Part shown: positions 22,160 through 31,746 of the stretch, one piece after another | How the letters are laid out: the number at the start of each line of letters is the position of its first letter | How positions within the stretch are numbered: position 1 is the first letter of the stretch | Assembly: GCA_025355665.1 (NCBI GenBank) | Contig: JANXZF010000133.1 | Coordinates: forward strand, 1 to 53,872 | Direction of reading: 5' to 3' | Origin: Actinomycetes bacterium | Lineage (GTDB): Bacteria; Actinomycetota; Actinomycetes; Nanopelagicales; Nanopelagicaceae | Length of the DNA: 53,872 nt | The notes under the pieces: model-generated | The model's database searches: none | What the model was told of the DNA's origin: nothing | Seen by the model: only the letters and a program-made list of their open reading frames with translations | Made by a program: the position numbers and the translations under genes

Positions 22160-22237
22160 ATCCCTGAGTTCGGCTCGGATTGGCGAGGGGAATATCTCGT
22201 AGTTGGCAATGGTTTGTAACTAATACAAGGAGTAAAT

Positions 22238-22585
22238 ATGGCAGGCGGAAGCGCAATTCGAGGTAGTCGCGTCGGTGCAGGCCCTATGGGCGAAGCAGAG
22301 CGCGGGGAATCCATCGGTCGATTCCAAATCTCCTACTGGTGTGCCAACGGTCATGAAACTCGTCCATCCTTTGCTGAGGACGCCACCGTGGTTATTCCTG
22401 ACGAGTGGGACTGTCCACGGTGTGGCTATCCAGCTGGGCGCGATAAGGCCAATCCTCCAAGCCCGATCAAGAACGAGCCCTACAAGACCCACCTTGCTTA
22501 CGTGAAAGAGCGCAGAAGCGATGCTGAAGGTATGAAGATTCTTGAAGAGGCACTTCGCAAACTTCGCGGAGATGACGAGGACTAA
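22238..22585 (+). CDS. rbpA: RNA polymerase-binding protein RbpA
   Basis: Actinobacteria-specific activator that binds the principal sigma factor and stabilises the open promoter complex. The 115-residue protein starts with the N-terminal tail motif AIRGSRVG and has a core domain with CANGHETRPSF and DCPRCGYPAG (cysteines matching the zinc-binding form) and a C-terminal sigma-interaction helix (THLAYVKERRSDAEGMKILEEAL). Its presence is strong evidence for the phylum. ACAAGGAG precedes the ATG. Its stop interleaves with that of the convergent pgi (CTAA). Confidence 0.96.
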   Translation: MAGGSAIRGSRVGAGPMGEAERGESIGRFQISYWCANGHETRPSFAEDATVVIPDEWDCPRCGYPAGRDKANPPSPIKNEPYKTHLAYVKERRSDAEGMKILEEALRKLRGDDED

Positions 22586-24120
22586 ATAATCGCTCTCGCG
22601 GCGCTTAGGATTTCAGAAATTCCGTTTTCACGATTTCGCAAATGCAGACGGACGACTTTCAAATCACGCGAAGCAAGGGCTTGACCATCGCCCAATGCTT
22701 GGGCTGATATCAATGTTCGGAAAGTGAAATCTCTTCCGGGTATTTCGATGTCATTATCGCTTTCTCCCGTGATCTGCAGGAAGACTCCATTTTGTTGGCC
22801 TCCCTTATGGAACTGTCCTGTGGAGTGAAGGAATCTGGGACCCCAGCCAAATGTGACGGGTCTGGAACTTTTGTCCGCGATTATTCGACGCAATTGCGCA
22901 AGTTCTTCGTTATCTCGTCTATCCAGATACGCCATGATCGCGATGTAGCCATCCGTGGATACTGCATCGATGACCTGCGTGAGGGCTTCTTGCACGGTGG
23001 GGGCATCCGCGAAAATTTCGACAGCGCCGTCAATGTTCTGAGGTGTGAACTTAGGCAGTTTGCCCGACCAACTCTTTAGTAACGAGGCGGTCTGTTCCTT
23101 AGCCTCGGTGACATTGGGTTGATTGAAGGGATCAATCTCAAGTGCGAACCCCAGAAGTGCGGTCACCCACTCCCAGAAAATGAATTGTGCGCCAAGTTCA
23201 CATTCAACTACCAAGTCGCTTTTGCCAGTGAAGGCGATACGAAGTGCATCGCCACCAACCGGTGCCGTGACGCTCTCAATCACGATCGGCAAACGTCCGA
23301 CATTGTCCTTGCCAGTCGACTCAGCCACCAGCTGTTCGATCCAGTCGGAAAGACCCGGCATACCTGAATCCGTATCGCAGAAGGCAATGTATTGGCCGGA
23401 CTGATAGGCCAACAGATATGCCATGGCAATTGCCGGAGACTGCGCTCCTTGAAAAGAGGGAATTGCATCGCTGGCGGCATCGAGAAGAACTGACACGTCA
23501 ATGCCGATTAATGCGGCGGGAACAAGTCCGAATGCAGTGAGAGCGCTGAAGCGGCCCCCAACATTTGGATCTGCGTTTACGACTATGAAGCCTCGCTTGC
23601 GAGCATCCTCATCTAGAGGTGAGCCGGGATCGGTGACGATCACCATGTGTTCGGCCGCATTTAAACCAGCTTCTGCAAAGTGAGACTCGAAGAGCGCGCG
23701 CTGTGATGACGTTTCTACGGTCGAGCCCGATTTCGAACTGACAACTACGACTGTCTTGGAAAGATCACCAGCCAGAGCGTGAGAAATGTAATTGGGATCT
23801 GTGCTATCTAAAACGAATAACTCCTTCTTGAAAGAAGCAGCGATAACTTCTGGAGCCAGTGATGAGCCACCCATGCCGCACAACACGACGTGAGTGTGAT
23901 TGCGAAAGCGCGCGGCCAGTGCATCCAACTCGGGCAGGAGGGTTCGGGAAGACGTAGCGCTATCCACCCAATTGAGTCGTATCAGTGCCTCATCATGTGC
24001 ATTCGGACCCCATGTGTTGGGATCCTTGGAGGCTATCTTCGCACTCGCTTCGACAAGCGAGAGATAGCGAGGATCGAAGCGATCAATCTTCGAGGTGTGA
24101 GAGCCGTGTATTGAGATCAT
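22582..24120 (-). CDS. pgi: Glucose-6-phosphate isomerase
   Basis: Sugar isomerase converting glucose 6-phosphate and fructose 6-phosphate, 512 residues. The SIS-type core is visible as VVLCGMGGSSLAPEV, VVVSSKSGSTVETSS and GGRFSALTAFGLVPAALIG, with HKGGQQNGVFLQI in the C-terminal domain. The sequence is of the type found downstream of, or fused to, transaldolase in some bacteria; here the two are separate but overlap by ATGA. Together with tal and tkt it joins glycolysis with the non-oxidative pentose phosphate branch. Confidence 0.93.
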   Translation of the reverse strand: MISIHGSHTSKIDRFDPRYLSLVEASAKIASKDPNTWGPNAHDEALIRLNWVDSATSSRTLLPELDALAARFRNHTHVVLCGMGGSSLAPEVIAASFKKELFVLDSTDPNYISHALAGDLSKTVVVVSSKSGSTVETSSQRALFESHFAEAGLNAAEHMVIVTDPGSPLDEDARKRGFIVVNADPNVGGRFSALTAFGLVPAALIGIDVSVLLDAASDAIPSFQGAQSPAIAMAYLLAYQSGQYIAFCDTDSGMPGLSDWIEQLVAESTGKDNVGRLPIVIESVTAPVGGDALRIAFTGKSDLVVECELGAQFIFWEWVTALLGFALEIDPFNQPNVTEAKEQTASLLKSWSGKLPKFTPQNIDGAVEIFADAPTVQEALTQVIDAVSTDGYIAIMAYLDRRDNEELAQLRRIIADKSSRPVTFGWGPRFLHSTGQFHKGGQQNGVFLQITGESDNDIEIPGRDFTFRTLISAQALGDGQALASRDLKVVRLHLRNRENGISEILSAARAII

Positions 24121-25214
24121 GCGGTGCGCACCTTTTCGACGTTAGCAAGTAGTTCATTCCAGGCATCAGCAAATTTCTTAACGCCATCGATTTCCAGTTC
24201 ATCAGTAACGGTCTCTAACGAAATGCCGACCTCTTGCAGCGCCACCAAATCGTTTTGCGCACCCGCATAGTGCGAGGAAATGGCGGCCTCTTGGATGACT
24301 CCATGATCAATTACCGCATCGAGAGTCGCCTGGGGCATCGTGTTCACGGTATTTGGCGCGACCAATCCCACTACGTACCGTGTGTCGTCGTACGCTGGAT
24401 CTTTCACGCCAGTCGATGCCCAGAGAGGACGCTGGACTCGGGCGCCCTGTTCGGCGAGTGCTTTCCATCGTGGCGACTCACACAATCGTTCAAATGCATC
24501 ATAAGTGAGCACTGCATTCGCAAGGGCGGCTTTGCCAAGTAATGCAGTCGAATCAGGTGAATTTTGGGCTTTGAGTAACGCATCCACTGCCGTGTCAATT
24601 CGACTAACAAAGACTGAAGCAACGGATGTAACTTCGGAAACACTGTGGCCGGCGGCATGACGAAGTTCGAGGCCCTTCGCAAAGGCGTCGAACACCTGTC
24701 GATAACGTGCAATGGAGAAAATCAATGTGACATTCACGCTGATGCCTTCGGAAATCAAAGTTGTGATGGCGGCAAGCCCTTCGATCGTCGCGGGGATCTT
24801 GATCATCACGTTGGGGCGATCAACGATGTTCCATAGCTCGCGACCTTGCTTTATAGACCCTTGAGTATCTCTTGCGAGGCGAGGATCAACTTCGATGCTC
24901 ACACGTCCATCAACGTGCATGCTTGACTCGAAAACAGGCAGAAAGAGATCGCATGCGTTTCGAACGTCGTCTGTCGTGAGGATTTGTACAACTTCCTCGG
25001 TGCTTTTCCCGCTGAGAGATGCGATGCTCGAGGCGTATTCGGCACCCTTTGAAATAGCTGAATTGAAGATGCTCGGGTTGGTTGTAACTCCGACTACTCG
25101 ATTGTGGGCGATGCGGTGAGGGAGGCTGTGCTCGTCCTCTCCGGTGATCTTGCTCCGCGATAGGTCGTCCAACCAAATAGAGGTACCTGCACTTGAGATC
25201 TGATCCGTAATCAT
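24117..25214 (-). CDS. tal: Transaldolase
   Basis: Moves a dihydroxyacetone unit between sugar phosphates in the pentose phosphate pathway. The 365 residues match the long bacterial (mycobacterial-type) transaldolase: VVGVTTNPSIFNSAISKG at the N-terminus, the Schiff-base lysine in NVMIKIPAT (about residue 137) and NVTLIFSIARYRQV. It overlaps tkt by one base (TAATG) and pgi by four, so the three are translationally coupled. Confidence 0.96.
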   Translation of the reverse strand: MITDQISSAGTSIWLDDLSRSKITGEDEHSLPHRIAHNRVVGVTTNPSIFNSAISKGAEYASSIASLSGKSTEEVVQILTTDDVRNACDLFLPVFESSMHVDGRVSIEVDPRLARDTQGSIKQGRELWNIVDRPNVMIKIPATIEGLAAITTLISEGISVNVTLIFSIARYRQVFDAFAKGLELRHAAGHSVSEVTSVASVFVSRIDTAVDALLKAQNSPDSTALLGKAALANAVLTYDAFERLCESPRWKALAEQGARVQRPLWASTGVKDPAYDDTRYVVGLVAPNTVNTMPQATLDAVIDHGVIQEAAISSHYAGAQNDLVALQEVGISLETVTDELEIDGVKKFADAWNELLANVEKVRTA

Positions 25215-27277
25215 TAAAGACCCCCTAGTACCTCATTGACGATTCGTTCGGGAGTAAATCCAAACTCCTTAAAGAGAATAGCCGCTGATGCTGAGGCACC
25301 ATAATGTTCGAGGGAGATCGAGAGGCCTGCATCTCCTACGTAGTCGCGCCACCCTTGAGCGATACCGGCCTCGATGCTGACGCGCTTACCGACCGACTTG
25401 GGAAGTATCTCGTCTTTGTAGGCCTGACTTTGACGATCAAACCACTCCAGGCACGGTGCGCTCACCACCCGAGTCGGAACACCACGTGACTCGAGAATCT
25501 CCTGTGCTTGAACTGCGAGTGAGACTTCCGATCCTGTAGCGATCAAGATCGCCTTGGGGAAGACGCTAGCCTCCTTAAGAATGTAGGCGCCTTTTTCCAC
25601 GCCTCGGACATCTGCAAAGACGCTTCGATCAAATACTGGCAAGTTCTGTCTAGAGAGCAGCAAAGCATTTGGCTCGTCGCTTTCAAGAATTACGCGCCAG
25701 GCTTGCGCCACTTCGTTTGCATCAGCCGGACGAATCACCGAAAGTCCGGGGATTGCACGCAATGCAGCGATGTGTTCGACGGGTTGATGTGTCGGGCCGT
25801 CTTCACCTAGACCGATTGAGTCGTGCGTCCAGACGAATGTGACTCCCAATTTCATGAGAGAGGCGAGTCGCACTGCAGGGCGCATGTAATCGCTAAACAC
25901 AAGGAATGTTCCGCCGAACGCACGTGTCAGTCCATGCAAAGTGATGCCGTTGAGAATTGAGCCCATGGCGTGTTCGCGAATTCCGAAATGAAGAATGCGT
26001 CCGTATGGATTGGCTCCAGTCATTGCGCTATTGGAGGGAAGGAATGATCCGCCCCCCTCGATGGTGGTGTTGTTGCTTTCTGCAAGATCTGCCGATCCTC
26101 CCCAAAATTCCGGAAGCACTTGCGCGATCTGAGTAATGACATCTCCTGATGCTTTCCGCGTAGCAATTTCCTTATCAGATGAAAAATGAGGAATTGCTTT
26201 GTCCCAGCCCGCAGGAAGTGCACGGTCTTTAATGCGGGCAAGAAGTTGCGCTTGTTCAGGATGAGAAATCTGCCAAACTTTGAATTTTTCGACCCATTCG
26301 CTATGTGCTTGCCCGCCGCGCGATTTCACAAGACGAACGTGAACAAGGACTTCTTGGGGCATCGCGAATTTCTCATCTGGGTTTAATCCAAGGATTATTT
26401 TCGTGTCAGCAATTTCCGCATCGCCAAGTGCAGAACCATGAGATTTTGCTGTGCCACGCGCCTTCGGTGCAGGCCACGCAATAACGGATTTCATACGGAT
26501 AAGTGTTGGTTTGGATTGCTGGGCTTTGGCGGCAATCATCGCTTTCTCAAGTGCAGGAAGGTCTACGTTGCCGTCCGCAAGTTCAGCTACATCGATGACG
26601 TCCCAGCCATAGGCCCGATAGCGCGCAGAGACATCTTCGGTGAAAGCAACGTGAGTATCGCCTTCGATGGAGATTCGATTATCGTCGTAAATAACATTGA
26701 GTGCACCCAATGCCTGCGTACCGGCAATTGACGACGCTTCAGAACTGACGCCTTCTTCAAGATCGCCATCAGAGCAAATAACCCATATTTGGTGGTCAAA
26801 AATGCTCTCTCCTGCCGGCGCGTCTGGATCCAATAGCCCGCGCTCGTATCTGGCGGCCATGGCCATGCCAACACCGTTTGCAACACCTTGACCCAAGGGA
26901 CCCGTCGTGGTTTCGATTCCAGCTGTGTGTCCGTGTTCTGGGTGTCCCGGTGTCAGTGAGCCCCATGTTCGGAACTCTTGTAGATCTTTCATTTCCACCC
27001 CGTAACCACTGAAGAAAAGTTGGGTGTAAAGGGTGAGTGAGGAATGACCGCACGAAAGGATGAACCGGTCGCGTCCGAGCCACTTCGGGTCACTTGGATC
27101 ATGGACTAGATGTCTCTGGAAGAGCGCGTACGCAACTGGTGCCAATGCCATGGCAGTACCAGGATGCCCATTGCCGACTTTTTGCACTGCATCCATAGCA
27201 AGAGCCCGCGCGTAAGTAACGGCACGATCATCGAGTTGGTTCCACGCGGGTGATCCTGTGGTCATCTTTTCCGTCAT
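25214..27277 (-). CDS. tkt: Transketolase
   Basis: Thiamine-diphosphate enzyme transferring two-carbon units. About 687 residues from the ATG at 27277 (MTEKMTTGSPAW), which follows a purine-rich GGGGAAGAA; the track adds 15 residues that overlap the ctaA stop. Motifs include GHPGTAMALAPVAYALF, GDGDLEEGVSSEA (ThDP/Mg site) and THDSIGLGEDGPTHQPVEH. The gene follows ctaA by 13 bp and precedes tal on the same strand. Genes for glucose-6-phosphate dehydrogenase and OpcA, often next to tal in Actinobacteria, are not here. Confidence 0.97.
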   Translation of the reverse strand: MTEKMTTGSPAWNQLDDRAVTYARALAMDAVQKVGNGHPGTAMALAPVAYALFQRHLVHDPSDPKWLGRDRFILSCGHSSLTLYTQLFFSGYGVEMKDLQEFRTWGSLTPGHPEHGHTAGIETTTGPLGQGVANGVGMAMAARYERGLLDPDAPAGESIFDHQIWVICSDGDLEEGVSSEASSIAGTQALGALNVIYDDNRISIEGDTHVAFTEDVSARYRAYGWDVIDVAELADGNVDLPALEKAMIAAKAQQSKPTLIRMKSVIAWPAPKARGTAKSHGSALGDAEIADTKIILGLNPDEKFAMPQEVLVHVRLVKSRGGQAHSEWVEKFKVWQISHPEQAQLLARIKDRALPAGWDKAIPHFSSDKEIATRKASGDVITQIAQVLPEFWGGSADLAESNNTTIEGGGSFLPSNSAMTGANPYGRILHFGIREHAMGSILNGITLHGLTRAFGGTFLVFSDYMRPAVRLASLMKLGVTFVWTHDSIGLGEDGPTHQPVEHIAALRAIPGLSVIRPADANEVAQAWRVILESDEPNALLLSRQNLPVFDRSVFADVRGVEKGAYILKEASVFPKAILIATGSEVSLAVQAQEILESRGVPTRVVSAPCLEWFDRQSQAYKDEILPKSVGKRVSIEAGIAQGWRDYVGDAGLSISLEHYGASASAAILFKEFGFTPERIVNEVLGGL

Positions 27278-27290
27278 TTCTTCCCCATCC

Positions 27291-28148
27291 CTACTTTGTC
27301 GCCAAGTGAATTCGCCATGCACTTACCCAAATCAGAGCAACACCCAACAGGTGCGCGCCGACTAATAATTCGGGCAATCCTCGGTAGTACTGAAGGAACC
27401 CGATGCCGCCTTGAGCAAGGGCTACAGCTCCGAAGATTGCTACTCGCTTTCTCAACAGCGAATATTGCGAGGTTAAGGCAAACATTAACGCAGTTAGTAG
27501 AACCAATCCGATGACCAAGTCGGCGTGCATCCAAGCGATGAATGTGAAGTGAAGGTGGAAGCGCGGCGCGGAGCGATCTCCTGCGTTTGGTCCGCTACCA
27601 GTCACAAGCGTTCCAACTGTGATGACGAGAGCTGTTAACACTAGATGAGCATTCGAAATGATTTGCACGCCAGGCTTCATCGTTTCGGGCAAGGTAATCG
27701 GGATATGTCTTTGCTCGTATAGGGAGGTGCAGACTGCCATGAGAATTATCGAAAGAAGAAAATGCGAAGCGACAGCAAAGGGATTCAAATGGGTGAGGAC
27801 GGTAATTCCTCCAAGTGGAATCTGGAGAAGAATTCCCACCAACTGAATGATCGCGAGTGTTTGAAGGTCTTTTCTTTTAAGTCTAATGACGAGGACTAAT
27901 GCAATAATCGAGACCGTCAGAAGACCCAAAGTGATGAGGCGATTGCCGAATTCGATCCAGACATGCACTTGACCTTGAGCTTGGTGGGGAACAGGGGTGA
28001 AGGAAGCACTGGTGCATTTTGGCCAGGTAGGGCAACCAAGACCGGATCCCGAGATGCGCACGGCTCCGCCTGAGACCAGGAGCCCAGATTGAAAAGCTAG
28101 GAGAAGGCCCAAAACGGGTGAAAGTGCCCTATCCAGCCGCTTGCTCAT
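27291..28148 (-). CDS. ctaA: Heme A synthase (COX15/CtaA family)
   Basis: Membrane enzyme that oxidises heme O to heme A for aa3-type cytochrome oxidase. About 285 residues from ATG 28148 (MSKRLDRALSP); the track's N-terminal 67 residues are discarded because the -10 box TAGGCT sits 7 nt before 28148. About eight hydrophobic helices; heme-ligand histidines lie in family contexts such as WIEFGNRLITLG, HLNPFAVASHFLLS and FHLHFTFIAWMHADLV. A cysteine pair GLGCPTWPKC is near residue 35-44, as in the Bacillus-type enzyme. ctaB, the heme O synthase often beside tkt, is absent. Confidence 0.92.
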   Translation of the reverse strand: MSKRLDRALSPVLGLLLAFQSGLLVSGGAVRISGSGLGCPTWPKCTSASFTPVPHQAQGQVHVWIEFGNRLITLGLLTVSIIALVLVIRLKRKDLQTLAIIQLVGILLQIPLGGITVLTHLNPFAVASHFLLSIILMAVCTSLYEQRHIPITLPETMKPGVQIISNAHLVLTALVITVGTLVTGSGPNAGDRSAPRFHLHFTFIAWMHADLVIGLVLLTALMFALTSQYSLLRKRVAIFGAVALAQGGIGFLQYYRGLPELLVGAHLLGVALIWVSAWRIHLATK

Positions 28149-28161
28149 GGCGGCAAGCCTA
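28149..28161 (-). promoter_or_regulatory. Leaderless -10 box of ctaA
   Basis: On the minus strand TAGGCT (plus-strand 28156-28161) ends 7 nt before the ctaA ATG. No ribosome binding site is visible. This box supports the short start for ctaA and probably drives ctaA-tkt-tal-pgi. Confidence 0.55.
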
Positions 28162-28233
28162 AGCGGTGGCCGAGGGTAAGGCGGACACGCATGAATTCCT
28201 CGCGAGTTGCCAAGTGGCACTTTTCGGGGAATT

Positions 28234-28251
28234 ACGACACACTTGTGTTGT
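28234..28251. promoter_or_regulatory. Palindrome at the start of the SufR-like gene (candidate operator)
   Basis: ACgACACA, centre CT, TGTGTtGT forms an 18-bp inverted repeat with one mismatched pair per arm, overlapping the proposed GTG start. Its location at the head of the regulator-suf operon suggests a site for self-repression. The family is known to autoregulate; this particular site is inferred. Confidence 0.4.
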
Positions 28252-28930
28252 GAAAAAGACGGCTCCAGGCGAGGACACGCGCACCCGTGACCTCGTAGCC
28301 CGCTCGATTCTGGAGAACGGGCCGATGAGTGCCGTTGTTCTGGCCTCAATGCTTGGATTCACCCCGGCTGGGATCAGGCGCCATCTGGATTCGCTGGTCG
28401 AGGAAGGACTTCTCGAAGCCCGTGAGCCTCATTTAGTTAGTGGGCGAGGCAGGGGCAGGCCGTGCAAGGTATTTGTCATGAGCGACGCGGGTCGCGAGAA
28501 GTTCGAGCATTCTTATGACGACTTGGCAGTTTCGGCCCTCAAATTTCTCCAAACTCACATGGGTCCCGATGCCCTAATGGCATTCGCCGACGCCCGTGCT
28601 TTCGAATTTGAAAAAACATTCGTTCCAATCCTTAATTCTGATGTCAGTGCGGAGGCACGAGCTGAAGCTCTTGCGCAGTTCCTCACTTCTGAGGGCTATG
28701 CCGCAAGCATCCTGCCGCGGGCTGCGGGCGAAGAGCTTTGCCAACATCATTGTCCGATTGCACATGTGGCTTCTCAGTTTCCGCAACTCTGTGAAGCAGA
28801 GACGCAGGCTTTCGCGCGAGTGCTTGGCACTCACGTGCAGCGATTAGCCACGATTGCTCATGGCGACGGTGTTTGCACCACTTACATTCCATCTCTTGCT
28901 CAACCAATTTCTAAAGGGGGAAGTCGATGA
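28250..28930 (+). CDS. sufR: SufR-like iron-sulfur regulator (winged-helix)
   Basis: Transcription factor expected to repress the suf operon when it carries a [4Fe-4S] cluster. About 226 residues. The N-terminal winged helix ([36 protein letters not shown]) is followed by a C-terminal domain with cysteines arranged C-X3-C-X12-C ([19 protein letters not shown]) and a further Cys near the end, the SufR cluster pattern. The GTG at 28250 is preferred to the track start at 28166, where the added residues are unlike the family. It overlaps sufB by ATGA. Exact start is the least certain point. Confidence 0.85.
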   Translation: MKKTAPGEDTRTRDLVARSILENGPMSAVVLASMLGFTPAGIRRHLDSLVEEGLLEAREPHLVSGRGRGRPCKVFVMSDAGREKFEHSYDDLAVSALKFLQTHMGPDALMAFADARAFEFEKTFVPILNSDVSAEARAEALAQFLTSEGYAASILPRAAGEELCQHHCPIAHVASQFPQLCEAETQAFARVLGTHVQRLATIAHGDGVCTTYIPSLAQPISKGGSR

Positions 28931-30336
28931 CCACTGCGCATCCAGAACTCGAAGGATTAGGTAGATACGAGTACGGCTGGTCAGACTCCGATGCCGCTGG
29001 CACGAATTCGCGCCGTGGTATTAATGAAGAAGTCGTCCGCGACATTTCCGAGAAGAAATCTGAGCCACAGTGGATGCTCGATCTTCGCCTAAAAGGCCTT
29101 GCACTGTTTGAGAAGAAACCCATGCCAACGTGGGGATCGGACCTTTCCGGAATCTTCTTTGACACGATCAAATATTTCGTTCGTTCTACAGAGAAGCAGG
29201 CCGCAACGTGGGATGACCTGCCTGATGAGATCAAGAACACCTACGATCGTTTGGGAATTCCAGAAGCAGAAAAGCAGCGGCTCGTTTCAGGTGTTGCAGC
29301 CCAATACGAATCAGAAGTGGTCTACCACTCGATACGAGAAGATCTTCAGAAACAAGGGGTTATTTTTCTAGACACCGACACCGCTCTTAAAGACCATCCC
29401 GAACTATTCAAGGAATATTTCGCCACAGTGATTCCAGTTGGCGACAACAAGTTCGCCGCTCTCAACACTTCGGTGTGGTCTGGCGGCTCTTTCATCTACG
29501 TCCCCAAGGGTGTACATGTCGATATTCCTCTTCAGGCGTACTTTCGCATCAACACTGAGAATATGGGTCAATTCGAGCGCACTTTGATTATCGCGGACGA
29601 AGATTCCTATATTCACTACGTTGAAGGTTGTACGGCACCGATCTACTCATCTGATTCGCTTCACTCTGCTGTGGTTGAGATCATCGTGAAAAAGGGCGCC
29701 CGAGTTCGTTATACGACCATTCAGAACTGGTCCAACAATGTTTACAACCTGGTCACAAAGAGAGCGACTTGTGCCGAAGGCGCGACAATGGAGTGGATCG
29801 ACGGAAATATTGGCTCCAAAGTCACCATGAAATACCCAGCAGTATTCCTGCTTGGCCCGCATTCGAAGGGCGAGACCCTTTCAATCGCCTTTGCGGGCGA
29901 AGGCCAACACCAAGATGCTGGAGCCAAGATGGTACATGCGGCTCCGTACACGTCTTCGACAATTATTTCAAAATCGGTTGCTCGAAACGGCGGGCGCACT
30001 TCATACAGAGGTCTTGTTCAAATTCAGGAAGGTGCGCACCATTCCAAGAGCACTGTGAAATGTGACGCCCTGCTTGTGGACACGATCTCGCGATCAGACA
30101 CATACCCATATGTCGATGTGCGTGAAGACGATGTATCCATGGGCCATGAGGCAACCGTGTCGAAAATAAGCGATGACCAGTTGTTCTACTTAATGTCACG
30201 GGGCTTGGCCGAAGATGAGGCCATGGCAATGATCGTTCGCGGTTTCATCGAACCGATAGCACGCGAACTCCCGATGGAATATGCCCTCGAATTGAATCGA
30301 CTTATTGAACTTCAAATGGAAGGCGCGGTTGGTTGA
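28927..30336 (+). CDS. sufB: Fe-S cluster assembly scaffold SufB
   Basis: Main scaffold on which SufBC2D builds Fe-S clusters. The 469-residue protein shows [15 protein letters not shown] near the N-terminus, [17 protein letters not shown], the beta-helix core and the conserved cysteine in [21 protein letters not shown]. The C-terminal [21 protein letters not shown] is typical of SufB/SufD. The protein is contiguous: the intein known in M. tuberculosis SufB is absent. It starts in the regulator's stop and overlaps sufD. Confidence 0.97.
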   Translation: MTTAHPELEGLGRYEYGWSDSDAAGTNSRRGINEEVVRDISEKKSEPQWMLDLRLKGLALFEKKPMPTWGSDLSGIFFDTIKYFVRSTEKQAATWDDLPDEIKNTYDRLGIPEAEKQRLVSGVAAQYESEVVYHSIREDLQKQGVIFLDTDTALKDHPELFKEYFATVIPVGDNKFAALNTSVWSGGSFIYVPKGVHVDIPLQAYFRINTENMGQFERTLIIADEDSYIHYVEGCTAPIYSSDSLHSAVVEIIVKKGARVRYTTIQNWSNNVYNLVTKRATCAEGATMEWIDGNIGSKVTMKYPAVFLLGPHSKGETLSIAFAGEGQHQDAGAKMVHAAPYTSSTIISKSVARNGGRTSYRGLVQIQEGAHHSKSTVKCDALLVDTISRSDTYPYVDVREDDVSMGHEATVSKISDDQLFYLMSRGLAEDEAMAMIVRGFIEPIARELPMEYALELNRLIELQMEGAVG

Positions 30337-31427
30337 TGTCTGTTCTTGCGACAAATTACTTAACACCCACTGGGAGAGAAGAGGCGTGGAGATTTACGCC
30401 TCTGAATCGACTTGCTGGGCTTCACGATGGAACCTCTACGAGTGTCAACAGAAAATCTTTAACCCTTAGGGGCGATGTCCGTCCCGGTGTGAACACAACC
30501 CGAATCTCTCGGGAACTTGTTGCCTCAGTATCTGAATCAAACGATGCGATTGTTACTCGTGTTCAGGCTGAGGCCGAGGATGTTTTCATTGTGGACATTG
30601 CGGCAGATACCCATTTGCCAGAACCCGTAAGCCTTTACCGAGCCACAGGGGGCGTCGATGGCGCCGAGTTGTCTCGGGTTCGCATAAGCATCGGAGAAAA
30701 TTCGACCGCCTCAGTGATTATGGAGAACAGCGGTTCGGCCATTCTTGGTGAAGATGTTGAGATTCTTGTCGGCCCTGGAGCTCACCTCACCTTTGTCACC
30801 CTGCAAGAGTGGACAAATGACTCAGTACATGCGGCGCGTCACCATGCGATCCTTGATCGAGATTCAACTTTTAAGTCCACGACAGTAACGGTCGGAGGTT
30901 CGCTAGTGCGATTGCTTCCGACGGTTGAGTTCAGTGGTCCTGGATCCTTTGCGGAGTTGTCGGGAGTTTACTTTGCAACAGCGGGCCAGCATCTAGAGCA
31001 CCGCATTCACATTGACCATGGAATCGCGCATGCGAAATCAAGAGTGAATTACAAAGGAGCTCTCTCCGGCGAAGGAGCTCACACGGTCTGGATCGGCGAT
31101 GTCTTTATACGATCTGCTGCCGAAGGCACCGACACCTACGAACTCAATCGCAATCTCTTGCTTAGCGATGGTGCTCGAGCTGACTCCGTGCCAAACCTAG
31201 AGATCGAAACGGGTGAAATCATCGGGGCGGGCCATGCAAGCACGACCGGTAGATTCGATGACGAACAACTTTTCTACTTGATGTCGCGCGGAATTCCGAT
31301 GGATGAGGCACGACGTCTCGTTGTCCGTGGCTTCTTCGCGGAAATCATTTCTCATATCGAAGACGAACAGATTCAGGATCGTCTCATGGGCAGAATTGAC
31401 AGCGAGTTGGCAAAGGTGGGTCATTGA
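30336..31427 (+). CDS. sufD: Fe-S cluster assembly protein SufD
   Basis: Partner of SufB in the SufBC2D complex, required for iron acquisition. About 363 residues; the start is the ATG at 30336 in a TGATG overlap with sufB (the track uses the TTG one codon earlier). N-terminal TGREEAWRFTPL matches family proteins, and the C-terminal [25 protein letters not shown] is the shared SufB/D ending. A Rieske-type ferredoxin gene follows after 3 bp. Confidence 0.95.
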   Translation: MSVLATNYLTPTGREEAWRFTPLNRLAGLHDGTSTSVNRKSLTLRGDVRPGVNTTRISRELVASVSESNDAIVTRVQAEAEDVFIVDIAADTHLPEPVSLYRATGGVDGAELSRVRISIGENSTASVIMENSGSAILGEDVEILVGPGAHLTFVTLQEWTNDSVHAARHHAILDRDSTFKSTTVTVGGSLVRLLPTVEFSGPGSFAELSGVYFATAGQHLEHRIHIDHGIAHAKSRVNYKGALSGEGAHTVWIGDVFIRSAAEGTDTYELNRNLLLSDGARADSVPNLEIETGEIIGAGHASTTGRFDDEQLFYLMSRGIPMDEARRLVVRGFFAEIISHIEDEQIQDRLMGRIDSELAKVGH

Positions 31428-31430
31428 TTC

Positions 31431-31727
31431 ATGTCCGACCTAACTTTTTCGCAACTGGTTCAGAGCAAGCCGGTTCGGTTGGAGAAGAGCGGCAAGTCGA
31501 TCTGTGTCGCCCGAATCGGTGAGGAAGTCTTCGCCATTGACGACACCTGTACTCACGGTCAAGCGTCGTTGTCCGATGGTGATGTAACGGGTTTTCGTAT
31601 TGAGTGCTGGTTGCACGGAGCGGAATTTGATCTTCGAACAGGCGAGGTTCTCTCTCTTCCCGCGACCGAGGCCGTTAAAGCGTACAAAGTTAGTGTTATT
31701 GCCGATTCCGTAACGATCGAAATTTAG
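31431..31727 (+). CDS. Rieske-type non-heme ferredoxin in the suf operon
   Basis: Small soluble [2Fe-2S] protein of 98 residues. The Rieske ligands are CTHG and CWLHG (C-X-H-X16-C-X2-H), followed by EFDLRTGEVLSLPA, as in dioxygenase-type ferredoxins. It is set between sufD and sufC, an arrangement known in several Actinobacteria. It may donate electrons for cluster assembly or be a client made on site; neither is proven. RBS is weak and coupling to sufD likely. Confidence 0.93.
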   Translation: MSDLTFSQLVQSKPVRLEKSGKSICVARIGEEVFAIDDTCTHGQASLSDGDVTGFRIECWLHGAEFDLRTGEVLSLPATEAVKAYKVSVIADSVTIEI

Positions 31728-31746
31728 TCAAGGAAAAGAGGAGAAG

